A DNA stretch of 64,000 nt from Magnaporthiopsis rhizophila. Its lineage: Eukaryota; Ascomycota; Sordariomycetes; Magnaporthales; Magnaporthaceae. The stretch is from the NCBI GenBank assembly GCA_003049465.1, contig PYSS01000156.1:2381-66380 (forward strand), written 5' to 3'. Positions 33,235 to 43,672 of this stretch are shown here, in pieces. The notes below the pieces were generated by a model that worked only from the letters and a program-made list of their open reading frames with translations, did not search any database and was not told the origin of the DNA. The first letter of the stretch is position 1. Each line of letters opens with the position of its first letter. A program made the position numbers and the translations under genes.

Positions 33235-34205
33235 GGCGGTACGGCGTTTGCCTTGTGGATCCAGTTATTATGAGTTTGGTCCAGAGGGTAATAAGCCGTA
33301 TATGTAGGCAGTCGACGAGCTTCGAAATCTCGTGTTCCTGGATTAGCGTGTCGTATATGTAGTAGGCTTTTGTGGTGATCTCTCTGGTTGAGACGGATGT
33401 TGTATTGCGCCGAGAAAGGGAGGACAATGCTAATGCGTCAAAAAGCGCGCGGCCATTAGGGTGGCTTTAATACCACCCACGCAATCTCTCCAGGTGGTAT
33501 GTGGCCTTCAACACCAACATGAATGTTGGTCGAGACACAAACGTTCTTTGTGGTAGCCTGGTAGGTGGCGAGCGGGGCCGCGCCTGGTTTAAACCGTTCT
33601 TGAGGTGCCTGTGAACTGACGTATGCACCATGCCATTTCGGGGACCGACCCTGGCTTCCTCTCCTAATGGATGTACCAGCGATCAAATACTTCAACGGCA
33701 GCAGCGATAAGGTAGCATCCCCGCCACGCCGAGCTCGTTTCGCTGTGCAATATGGGACAAGGGGAAAATGCCGTCTGGTAGTTTCGAGAAAACTCCGCTT
33801 GGGGTGTGGTGGTGTGATGCTTCGTTGGAGCTCTGGCCCTTTCCACAGCTTTCCGTGACCCATGCATCGTGGGCCCACATGATTCCCAGCTTGGCATGCA
33901 CTACCCACGCATGAATGGCATCACTTCATTGTTGGCTGCCTCCTGGTTTGATGGACGGTATGGATGGACAAAGCTGTGCGAAGACCTCCAGTTTCATCCC
34001 AACTTGATTATCCGGTAGGTACCTACTAGATCTAGATAGAGGTATATGTCATAATCAGAACATGCCTAGCGGGCTGTCTATTTCGTCCAACGTCTTAAAG
34101 CATCAACGCTCATGGAACAGAACATTGCTGAAACAGTGACTTATCGCCCGCCTCTCCAACCTGACAGAAAGAAGAAGCCACGGAATAAAACGCAACTCGG
34201 GGTTT
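33235..34205. other. Intergenic region, GFA gene promoter and SSL2 3' end
   Basis: No gene recognised. A GGTAGGTACCTACTAGATCTAG motif cluster lies at about 34014-34036. Confidence 0.55.
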
Positions 34206-36653
34206 CTATCCTGCCGCCTTCCTCCTCTTCTCCGTCTCCCTGCGCATCCCCTGGAAGAACTTGCTTGTCGGGTTGGCCTTCCCCTTGGCTTTGAGCGCCT
34301 TGTTGGCGCTCCTGTTCTGCTCCACATACGCCATGTTCTGGCCTCCGCCGTAATCCGACAGCATCCCCGCCGTCCTCCGTGCTCCCCTGCGCATCGGCTT
34401 GCCGTCGGTCCCGTAGAACATGTTGCCGTCTGCCGCCAATCCAGCCTTCTCCGCTTCCTCGACCGCCTTGTGCTCCTTTTCGTTGAGGACCTTGAGGAGC
34501 AGCTCGCGCCGCTCCTGGGCCGTTGCGAACGCCAGCCCGGGCGTCTTGTCCAGATCCTTCAGCTGCGTGATCACCTTGAAGGCGTAGCCTTGGTCCGCCA
34601 GGAACGCCTGTCGCTTGGACGAGAATATCATCTCGGCCGTGTCCTTGGACACGAGCGAGTAGAAGAAGGCGTTGAAGCCTGCCTCGTTCCTGCGCTTGGC
34701 TCGCAGAATCCGCCCCAGCCGCTGCGCCTCCTGACGACGGGAACCGTACTGCGCCGATATCTGGATCAGGCACGTCGCCTCGGGCAGGTCGAGCGACGTA
34801 TCACCGATCTTGGAAAGGAAGAGAGTATTTGTTTCTGGGTGGCTTCTGAAAAGCTCCAGGATCTGCTGCCGTTCGCCTTCCGAGGTGCCGCCGTAGAGAT
34901 ACGGCCTTTCGAGCTTGCGCGCATACATTGCCAGCGCCGTAACGTCGTCCGAGAATACAATTATCTTGTCCCCTCGTGCTTCGTGGTACTTGACCAGATA
35001 CTGGCATGCCTGGAACTTTGTTGGGTTTGTCGCGCAGAACAGCAACCGCTGTCTTGAGGGCACGGCCAGGTACTGCTCGTAGAACTCTGGCGGCATTGGA
35101 CACCAGACCTCGGCGCACTGCACCCGAGCGATATAGCCCTGCTCCGACAGCTCCATCCAGTTCGCTTCGTAGAGCTTTGGTCCGATCAGGAAGTTGAGAT
35201 CTTCAATCTTGTCGTCCTCACGAAGCAGGGTCGCCGTGAGCCCAAGCTTGGAGTGGGCCTTGATGTTGCCGACGACGCGCCGGAACATGTTGGCGGGCAC
35301 GACGTGCACCTCGTCCAGGAGCATCAGACCCCACTCTCGGTTCGTCAGGAACTTCATCATCTTGGCCGAGTCGTGCGAGCGCTCTCTCGCGTTGGTCACC
35401 ATGGCGTACGTCGTGACGATTATGCCGGTGTTGCCGTCGAACGTGTTCTTTTGGTCCGACGAGAAGACGGCGACGCTGTCTGGGTTGATGTTGGACCACT
35501 TGAGGAACTCGGCACGCCACTGGATGACCGACATGGTGCTGGTGGCCAGGATGACGACACCTTTCTTGATGGTACAGGCGGCCGTGACGCCCACGAGCGT
35601 CTTGCCGGCGCCGCAGGGCAGCACGATGATGCCACTCTTGGCCCGTCCGTTTCCAAACATCTTGCTAAGACTCTTCTCTTGGTACGGCCGGATCTGCGTG
35701 TTCGGACGCAGGTCGATATCCAGATCTGCATTCATGTGGTCGTTGCGGAAGTCGTACTCCTCAAGGGCCGGGTAGTGCAGCGCTAGGCAGCGCTCTGTCA
35801 CCTTGCCGACGGTCGAGTCCTGGATACGGAACGAGTGCACCACCTCCTGCTCGTCTTCATTGTCGGCCGTGTCGACGAGCGAGCGCGACACCTGGTCCGC
35901 CGTCTCGTACAGGTCTTTGGCGCCCTCCTTTAGCCGCACGGCGCCGGCGCCGGCGGCCTCCTTGGACCCGGCGATGGCGATGGTGCCCGCCTTGGGGGCG
36001 ACCGTGACCGTCTCCTCGGTGCCCATAACACGGCACGGGCCTATCTCGGCATCCTTGAGCAGCATCTGCAGCACGGCCGGGTCGGCCGTCTCGACGAAGT
36101 ACTTGTTGTCGCGCAGCACTAGCTTGACCTTGCCGTAGCTCTGACCGCAGTGCATGACGTAGTTGGCGACGTTGGGAGGCATCTCGTTCTTGAGGAAGCG
36201 GTCGAGGGTGCTGAGGATATCCTTGGGCGTCAGGCCGACCGAGACGGCGGCGTACAGGCTGTGCGCCGTCAGGCGGTACTCGTGGATGAAGGTGGGGCGC
36301 GAGACGGGCTCGGCGACGGTGATGAGGAAGTCCTGGACGCGCGGGGCCAGCGGGTGGAAGTTTTCGAGGTAGAGCTTGCCCCAGCCGTCGATGCGCAGCG
36401 GGCGATCCTGGTGATCTGGCTTGAGGGCGAGTGCGGTGAAGTCTCTGTGCTGCTCCGGGAAGAAGTAGCGGGCGGCCGAGTCGAGCGTGCGGGCGGGGAG
36501 CGTATACGGGAAGGCGCCGATGTCGAATTTGCCGACGTTTTGGAGGATGAGCGAGTCGTCGGCGCCAGCACTGTCCTCGGCTTGATCCTCGCCCGACAGC
36601 GGCGTCGACCAGCCGGGTGTGGCATCACCAGAAGCCTTGCGTTTGGAAGCCAT
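34206..36653 (-). CDS. SSL2: TFIIH DNA translocase/helicase Ssl2 (XPB/Rad25)
   Basis: Subunit of TFIIH that opens promoter DNA for RNA polymerase II and unwinds DNA in nucleotide excision repair. A single exon of 815 residues, close to yeast (843) and human (782). The N-terminal basic patch MASKRKASGD is followed by the XPB-specific domain (PLRIDGWGKLYLENFHPLAP, EYRLTAHSLYAAVSVGL). Helicase motifs: Walker A LPCGAGKTLVGV, DEVH box LLDEVHVVP, LTATLLREDDKI, and motif VI QRLGRILRAKRRNE. The damage-recognition RED element is present as LREDD. The C-terminus is basic and ends RRETEKRRKAAG. No intron is seen, which is notable among the split neighbours. Confidence 0.96.
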   Translation of the reverse strand: MASKRKASGDATPGWSTPLSGEDQAEDSAGADDSLILQNVGKFDIGAFPYTLPARTLDSAARYFFPEQHRDFTALALKPDHQDRPLRIDGWGKLYLENFHPLAPRVQDFLITVAEPVSRPTFIHEYRLTAHSLYAAVSVGLTPKDILSTLDRFLKNEMPPNVANYVMHCGQSYGKVKLVLRDNKYFVETADPAVLQMLLKDAEIGPCRVMGTEETVTVAPKAGTIAIAGSKEAAGAGAVRLKEGAKDLYETADQVSRSLVDTADNEDEQEVVHSFRIQDSTVGKVTERCLALHYPALEEYDFRNDHMNADLDIDLRPNTQIRPYQEKSLSKMFGNGRAKSGIIVLPCGAGKTLVGVTAACTIKKGVVILATSTMSVIQWRAEFLKWSNINPDSVAVFSSDQKNTFDGNTGIIVTTYAMVTNARERSHDSAKMMKFLTNREWGLMLLDEVHVVPANMFRRVVGNIKAHSKLGLTATLLREDDKIEDLNFLIGPKLYEANWMELSEQGYIARVQCAEVWCPMPPEFYEQYLAVPSRQRLLFCATNPTKFQACQYLVKYHEARGDKIIVFSDDVTALAMYARKLERPYLYGGTSEGERQQILELFRSHPETNTLFLSKIGDTSLDLPEATCLIQISAQYGSRRQEAQRLGRILRAKRRNEAGFNAFFYSLVSKDTAEMIFSSKRQAFLADQGYAFKVITQLKDLDKTPGLAFATAQERRELLLKVLNEKEHKAVEEAEKAGLAADGNMFYGTDGKPMRRGARRTAGMLSDYGGGQNMAYVEQNRSANKALKAKGKANPTSKFFQGMRRETEKRRKAAG

Positions 36654-37347
36654 GGCTGCGCAGGCGCTGCCGCACAGCGCCCGGAGCTACCGACGACGGC
36701 GGCAATAATGAGAGTCAGTAGGCGAGCGGCAAGTCCTCTTTTGTTTTTCGATATGGGATTGTAGGTGATATCAAGACTGTTGTGTGGATAGTTGTTCCAG
36801 ACGGCGACGGTATCGAGAGTTGGGTTGCGAGTTTGAATGTCTGGAATTCACGTCCTTTGAGTTCTGGCTGCCTGGATCAAGTCCGCCGGTTTTAATGTGG
36901 GGCCGTCTGGTAGTTTCGATGGGTGGAACCTTCCTCCGCTCGGACGGTTACCCACTCATGGAACTACTATTTTTGGTTTAGTGCGGCGGTGGTTAAGTGA
37001 TGAATTAGAGGACATAATTGAGGGTTCTGACCAAATGAAATACTCACTTCAACTACAAGCGCGATCACTTCGAGATTACACAAGATGTTAAAAGCAATAA
37101 GAATTATCATTGACAGCCGCTGAATGTAACCAGTAGCCAGGTTATGTAGTAGGCAGTGATACTGCCGTTTTAGAGGCATAATAGATGCCAAATCAAAGCT
37201 TTACCTCCATCGAGGTTTGTTGTTGCTGCTTTATTATCCCTCTCCTCCGTTTGAGGGTTCCCCCGTCCGCCTATTCCAGACAAATCCCAAAGATAAAACA
37301 AAATGTGAAGAATGGCTAGTCTGGCCAAGTCCACTCCCGACGGGAGC
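36654..37347. other. Intergenic region, SSL2 promoter and WSC gene 3' end
   Basis: No gene recognised. The left part is the WSC gene 3' UTR and the right part is SSL2 upstream sequence. Confidence 0.55.
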
Positions 37348-39637
37348 TTACCAGCCATTGCCCCAAGAGGAGCACTTGCCGCCGGCGTTGACGTTCTTGT
37401 TGACGGCCAAGCAGTCGTTGTACTGCGACCGGCACTTCTCGTTTGCCGTCGACCATGAGTCGGGGAAGGAGACGGTCCTTCCAGCGATGCTCCTCTTCCA
37501 GGGCCAGCCGAGGTCGTCCCTCTTGCCGCCCCAGCCGCCATTGCTGCCCCAGCCGCCCTGCTGGGCGCCCCAACCGCCCTGCTTGGCGCCCCAGCCGCCG
37601 TCTTTGCTGCCCCAGCCGCCGTTGTTGCCGTCCTTGGCCTTGCACCCTTCGGCATAGACCTTGACGCAGTCGTCATACTGCTCCTTGCAGGCGTCCTGGC
37701 AGGCGTTGGGCACGTCGTGGTGCGGGTAGCCCTTGCACTTGGAGCTGTCCGAGTCGGTGTAGAGCTTCCACTGCTTGCCCGCCTTGTACTCGCGCTGGAG
37801 ATCGTTGCAGGTCACGACAGGGAGCTCTATGCCACCGACAGGGTTGCCAGGTCCGTAGTTGTAATGCCAGTTGATGGGCTGCTTGCAGATGTTGGTGACT
37901 TCGGGCACGGGGCACTTCCCAGTGGTGGTGGTCTTGGGGGGCTTAGTGGTGGTGGTGGTGGGCTTGTTAGGCGGGTTGGTCGTCGTGGGCTTGCAGGGAA
38001 CCGTGATGGTCTTGGTGACCGGCTTGCCCGGAGTACCCTTGACAGGCGGCTTCTGCTTGAACCAATCGCCCTTGGAGCACCCGCCCCTGGGAGGCTGCTT
38101 GCAGTAGTTATCGCAGCTCTCACACCACTTCTGGAAGTTGAAGCACTCAGTAACCCCAGGCCAGCCAGCCTGTTTGAAGCAGGCGGCGATCTGAAGCTTG
38201 CAGTTGGACGAAGCACTCTTGCAGTCTTTCGGGTTGTCCCAGTTGGGAAGCTCGCCAGAGCACCAGTTGCCGCACTTGTACTCGCACTTGGGCGTGGTGA
38301 CAATGGTGGACACACACACGGCGCTGGAGGTGGTCGAGGTGGTAGAGGTCGGCGGCCTAGTCGTCGTTGGGGGCTTGGTAGTCACGGGAGGCTTGCTGGA
38401 GGTGGTAGATGTGCAGCTGGTAGAGGTCTTGGGGGTGGTCACGGGAGGCTTGGTGGAAGTGGTAGACGTTGTGCAGTCCTCCGTCGAGGTCGTGGCAGGC
38501 GACGAGCTGCTGGTGGTCACGGGAGGCTTCTTGGTGGTGGTAGACGTCGTGCAATCTTCCGTCGAGGTCGTGGCAGGTGACGAGCTGCTCGTGGTCACGG
38601 GCGGCTTGGTGGAGGTGGTAGACGTCGTGCAGTCCTCCGTCGACGTTGTGGCAGGCGATGAGCTGCTGGTGGTGACGGGAGGCTTTGTGGAGGTGCTCGA
38701 CGTCGTGCAGTCCTCCGTCGAGGTCGTGGTAGTCGAGGACGTGCTCACAACAGACGAAGAAGTGGTCGATGGCCAAGAAGTGGTTGAAGTTGACGACACG
38801 GGAGGCGTGTAACCACATGGCTCCTGAGACTCGAGGTCCTTGGACTCCCAGATGTCAACTCGAGAGCTGCCACCGCAGTTCTTGCTGGCATCGCCCTTGC
38901 AAGCAACGTTGCACTCGGAGGCGTCAACCTTCTGGGTGCCGTTGTGCATAACCACACCACACCAGCACTCCTGGCCGAACTCGGTGCCGGCGAACGGGAA
39001 GCCCTTGGACTTGCAGGCAGCAAGACATTTGTCAGTGGTCGCGGTGCTCGCGTCCCAAGGCTGGCCAGTTACATCCTGCACGGGGTATCCCAGAGTCTTG
39101 CCTCCTTTGGCGTCGCTCGTGTAGCATCCAACGTTCTTGTAGCTCTCGATGTTGTTGGAGTTGTCCACAGGCTTGAAGGTTGGGTCCTGCCAGACGGAGA
39201 TGCGAGAGTCGCCACCGCACTTCTGATCCTTGTTTCCAGTGCAGGGAAGGTTGCACTCGGCCTCGTCGGCCTGAGGGCCGTTCACGGTGGCACCGCAGTA
39301 ACAGTCACCATAGTACTGCAGCCCAGAGTAGCGGTACCCGTTGCCCTAAGCGTTCGTAATCCCTGTTAGTTCCGGCATGCTTGGGGATCTGGGGCATGGA
39401 AATCCGCAGTCGACATACCTTGCAGTCAGCCATGCATGTCTCGACGGTCATGTTGTCACGAGACAATTGGCTCTTGAAGGTGAGGGTGTCCGGGTTGTTG
39501 ACACCCTTGTAGCAGCCCGAGTAGACAAAGGGCTTATAGGGCGACGGGCATGGCGGTTCGGAGTTGGTCCAGGCATGAGTCTGGCCGACGAAGGAGACGA
39601 CGGCGGCCGCCGCGGCAAGGGAGCGCAGGCTGGCCAT
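37348..39637 (-). CDS. Secreted WSC-domain protein with Ser/Thr stalk and Cys-rich C-terminus
   Basis: Exons 39637-39419 and 39345-37348 encode 738 residues. A signal peptide (MASLRSLAAAAAVVSFVGQTHA) is followed by two WSC domains. WSC1 is at about 38-127 (YSGCYKGV, YYGDCYCGATVNG, DQKCGGDSRISVW). WSC2 is at about 142-230 (VGCYTSDAKGG, GQECWCGVVMHNG, KNCGGSSRVDIW). Next comes a Ser/Thr/Pro stalk with four copies of a TEDCTTSxTSTKPPVTT unit spaced 26 residues, then Cys-rich segments, a Lys/Pro/Thr linker, and a Gly/Trp repeat (GGWGxxxGGWG) before a final cysteine-containing helix. WSC domains bind glycans and occur in wall stress sensors, but no transmembrane helix or clear GPI signal is visible, so I infer a secreted wall-associated protein. 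The stop overlaps a GTAAGC, so a further 3' exon cannot be excluded. Confidence 0.83.
38440..38735 (-). repeat. 78-bp tandem repeat in WSC gene stalk
   Basis: The same TCCTCCGTCGAGGTCGT-type landmark (with small changes) recurs at about 38477, 38555, 38633 and 38711, exactly 78 bp apart. Each unit encodes 26 residues and includes one cysteine. Confidence 0.9.
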
Positions 39638-40470
39638 GATGGGCGAGCGAGAAGCCGGATAGGCTTTCTCAGAAGACTTGGGAGGAGAAGACAAGGAAAA
39701 ATGGGTATGAGATGTGCCTTGGCAAAAACGAATGACCAAAGGCAACAAGCGAGTGACTGACCCAATGTGCTGATACTGAGATATCAAGCAGAGGAGAGGG
39801 ATGGAGAAGCAAGAGGAGAAAAATGTCGATCAACTGGAGATCATCGGCGATACTTATACAGACCCAGCCCGGGCCTGGTCCAACCCGGCTGCCCTAAACG
39901 GGCTGCCTGACGATGTGTGGAGGTATCGATCCGATAGCGGCAGCCAGACAAGGGCAGGACTCGAGGCCTGGCGGCGTGGGGCAGAAGGCTCAGCTCCACG
40001 AGGTAAACAAAAAAAGGGTCATGGCTGGACCTGGGCCGCCGCCCGTAGCCCACACAGCTGACGACCCGGACCAGTCGCAACAGGCAGACCCTGGGAAGAC
40101 CGATCTTCCGGTTCTCGGTTGTGGGCCGACCAGGCTGGCCGGCAATGTGACCCCACGGACTCCCTGGCCAGGGTATTTTCGAGCCGCTCCACACGAAGCG
40201 TGCAGAGAGAACGAGATTACACCCACTCCTCGCACGGGCTCTTGGGTCTGTTCTTGGGCGGCCCAAAGGAATCGGCGTGGTCCATGAAAGATGGGCTGCG
40301 CCGGCGTAAGCATCCATGGACAGAGAACTCAAGCAAAAGCATGCAGCCTGGTATGGAGATCGATACCTAGGCAGGTACCGTAGTATCTGCGAATGTCCTT
40401 TTACGGATAGGTCGACATGTCGATATTAGCGTCGTGGCGGTGTCATAAGCATGTCATCCCACAGACAACG

Positions 40471-40532
40471 CCCCCCCCCCCCCCCCCCCCCCCCCCCNNN
40501 NNNNNNNNNNNNNNNNNNNNNNNNNNCCCCCC
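40471..40532. other. Poly-C tract with assembly gap (Ns at 40498-40526)
   Basis: 27 C, 29 N, then six C. The gap sits inside a homopolymer, like the one at 29859, and its true length is unknown. Confidence 0.95.
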
Positions 40533-41350
40533 AAGGGAGTTCGCGTCCGCTGGACCACCGTAAGTCGGCCTGCACCAACATGGACGCCCGCCAAGGCAGC
40601 GGGCGTATGAATGTCGAAAGTGAGAATACGAGCATCGCCAGCTCGGTGCTTGGACAGCCCCGCCAACACATGGTCACCGTCCTGAACGCCATGGCCTCCA
40701 AGCAAGCGAGCACGTTTGCGAGTGGGGTTTGTTTGTGATCACCTACCTAGAATCTTCGGTTTGTGTGCTCGGAGGTGGTGTGGGTGGGAAGCAACCCAAA
40801 GGAGGAAACTTCCCTAGACCTGAAGCTGTGATGACAGGCACAGCCCAGGTTTGTGGGTGCTTATTTTGGCCGCACTTACACCGGCCGACGTCAACCTGAA
40901 GCATCGTATTGCTTTGGTGTGCCTCTTTGCTTTTTTCCTAGGCTGCGTGAGGACGGCGCGGGAAGAGAAGAGCAGGGAAAAGGGGCACAGCGCTGGTGCG
41001 GATCATTACCCCGGCCTGCACGCTGGATGGTGGGTGTGTGTGGGTGCCCGTGGTCCCCTGTCGACGGCGTACCTGGACTTTCCCAAAACGGACAACCAGA
41101 AAGGTTGCGGACGGGAAGGCGCTTGGCACCAGGGCGCCTTGTCTCTCAGCGAACGACTAGCACACGGACCATCGCAGCTCGGGCAGCAAAAAAAGAAGGC
41201 GCACGGGCTTCGACCACGCCAGATTCCCCACAAGAAAACAAAATGAGTGGAGATGGGGTCCCTACAGCGGTGATGAGCCGTTGGCTCGTTCCTGCATTAG
41301 CACCCGACCCTGAGTTTAACTGGATGGGATCTTCACCCCTGCTCCCTGTT

Positions 41351-41352
<2 letters not shown>

Positions 41353-41412
<60 letters not shown>
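41353..41412. repeat. 60-nt poly-T tract
   Basis: Sixty uninterrupted T. The true length may differ because homopolymers are hard to size. It lies mid-way in the gene-free block. Confidence 0.9.
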
Positions 41413-41413
<1 letters not shown>

Positions 41414-43672
41414 TGCCCGTCGCCTGGCACCACCGCTCTGTCGAGGTTCATCGGGTATCGCATCGCGAACAACAAGAAAAAAAAGACGAAGAAAAACGGG
41501 CAATGAACGTTTGGTGGGCCCTGCACCTGACTCGACATCTGTCCGTCTCTATGCCTCGCTTCGCTTCCTTTCAGCTTGTTATCGAGGTGCGTCCACGGCA
41601 CAGATCACAGCGCGTTTTTGGCCAGTATGTGGGCATCACAGCTGAAAGCTGCAGGATCAGCCAGACGCAAGCGCGCCTCTCGGGAAATTAATTGCCCCTA
41701 CAAACGAGAGAAGGTGGCTTTTTATGGAATCAATGGCCGCGCCCAGCTTAGCTGGTGGTCAAATGCCCGCTCGCTGCGCTGCACGTCAATCAGGCAGGCA
41801 GAACCAGAAGGAGCGCAGATGTGGTCGTCCCCGGCCTCACGGGCCAGGTCTACCTGACTTGCTTATTTGCTTATTTTCTTTTCGGCCCCCTATTGTCCTG
41901 TGCGTGCCACCGTTGCCCAGATCGCCATGACCCATGGAGGCCCATGGAGGGTCCAGTTGTCGACGCCGCCTCCAGGTTGATGACAGCAATGGATGGACCC
42001 TGCTCGAACCACTCTAATACCGCCAAAATATGAGGCTCCGCCTGCGAGCCAGAAGATGAGGGCATGCATCGCACAAACCACCTGCAGTTGTGGCATATCG
42101 GCATATCATCGGCCAGGCTTGTTTCCCTCCTTGGGAGAAAACCTCATTGTGTGGCTACCACCTACCCACCCGACGTTGCATCCACTTTGTCGCCATCTGC
42201 CGCACGGCGCAGGTTCCTTCTCAAGGCCCCAGCTTTTTCCCGCCGTCGACTCAAGCCCATCTTTCCCTCGGTACTGGGTGCTCAGAATGACTGAATCGTC
42301 ATGGATGGCGAGCGACTCTTCCCCACGCGGACACAGACTGAGATTAGGAACTTACCTACCTGGTACCTAGGCACGAGGGGCATTGACCGGGCAGAGACGA
42401 AGATTCACTAGTTTTTTTTTTGTTTTTTTTATTCGGCTTGGTCTCTCTCGGTTCCTGGTCTAATCTCGGGGCTTTGGTAGGTTGGAACGACCGAGCCGGT
42501 CAAGTCGGCACCCGAAGGGCAGATTGGTTTGTCGCGCCACACACCTGCCGCAAGGCCGTCATCCGGAGACAATACAAATAAATTTGCCGAGGCGAGCTAG
42601 AAATATGTTGGAAAGCGGTCCGTTTCTAAGAAAAGAAAGGCGAGGGCGCTAAACTCCTGCACGTTCTTTCGTGTTCGTAAGCTCCAAACACCAAAAGGTG
42701 GACGGGCCCGGTGCTTTGTAGAAGCCGGCGGCCCTCCAATGAACTTACTTGGACACATTAGGTAGCGAAGTGGTGGTCGCCCGCTCTTTGAATTTTCCGG
42801 GTGCACCGTCCTTTGATCCGACCTGATTCCCGAGAGCACCTCAGTCACCAAGGTGGCCCGATCAGCTGCAATGATCGGCTCAGAGAGATATTGTATAGCA
42901 CGTAATAGGAAAATTATTTGTCGTCGGATCCGGGGATGTAGCCCCCTGCGTCCCCGGAGACGCCCGCTTCCGTCGATCACTGCCTCGATTGGCTTTGTCT
43001 GTCTTCCCGTTTTGGCTTGGATTCGCGCGGTTTTTCCGGTCACTGCATACATACGCCCGCTAAGTGTTAAAGCTGGAGATGCAAAAAAATGAACCAAATT
43101 TCAGCTGTATCAGCCTGCTCAGGCATAGCTCGCTAATACGCCCGCTAAGCGCCATTAAATCTTTCAGCCTACAACGGAAGTGAAGACGCTAAACACGTCC
43201 ATTGTTGCTACCATGTCTCAACCCTCGTCACATAATGCAGTGCTCCGAAGGCTGCCACAGATACGACGGGTGTCTGTTGGTTTTCCCTCGAACGACTCGA
43301 CGCGGACGCGCGGCTCTCACGGATGGGCGGCTTAGCAAAGCATCCGTCGAGAGCAGAGTGACACTAGCAGTTGCCAAACAAAGAAAGGGAGAAATGCAAG
43401 ATCAAGATATCTCACGCAAACGTGGGCTCAAGTCCCCTTCCTTGGCCTTTCTATTCTAGGCGCCCACCCAAAGACTCGCAGGCGCCCCTAACAGACGAGC
43501 CCGATGGTGATGCTAGAATTACACACTGCCTTGCCAAATCAACCAAACCCAGACTCCCGATGCAATTTTTTTTTTTTTATAAAAAAACAAAAAAAAAAAA
43601 AAAAAAAGCGAAGGAATCCCATTTCTGCTTTTCACCGCTTTCAAATTTTGTTTCCCAGCCCGCGTGCCTAGC

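Larger units (their letters stand above)
39638..43672. other. 4 kb gene-free block upstream of WSC gene
   Basis: Upstream region of the WSC gene and the eIF3a 3' end. It contains a poly-C tract with an N gap (40471-40532), a 60-nt poly-T (41353-41412), GGTACC/CCTAGG motifs near 40365 and 42352-42373, and a 14-bp direct repeat at 43051 and 43136. Short frames, including one of 166 codons at 42597-43097 on the minus strand, show no domain or intron support. Confidence 0.5.

Noticed and set aside
37316..37360. GTAAGC at the WSC gene stop, which could be an intron donor to another exon
   Set aside because: The next 200 nt offer no continuing Cys-rich or membrane-anchor sequence in a consistent phase, so the in-frame TAA is kept as the stop with the caveat noted.
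42597..43097. 166-codon open frame on the minus strand in a gene-free block
   Set aside because: No domain, weak codon bias, and Arg/Pro-rich composition typical of chance frames in GC-rich DNA. There is no paralogue or splice partner in the window.
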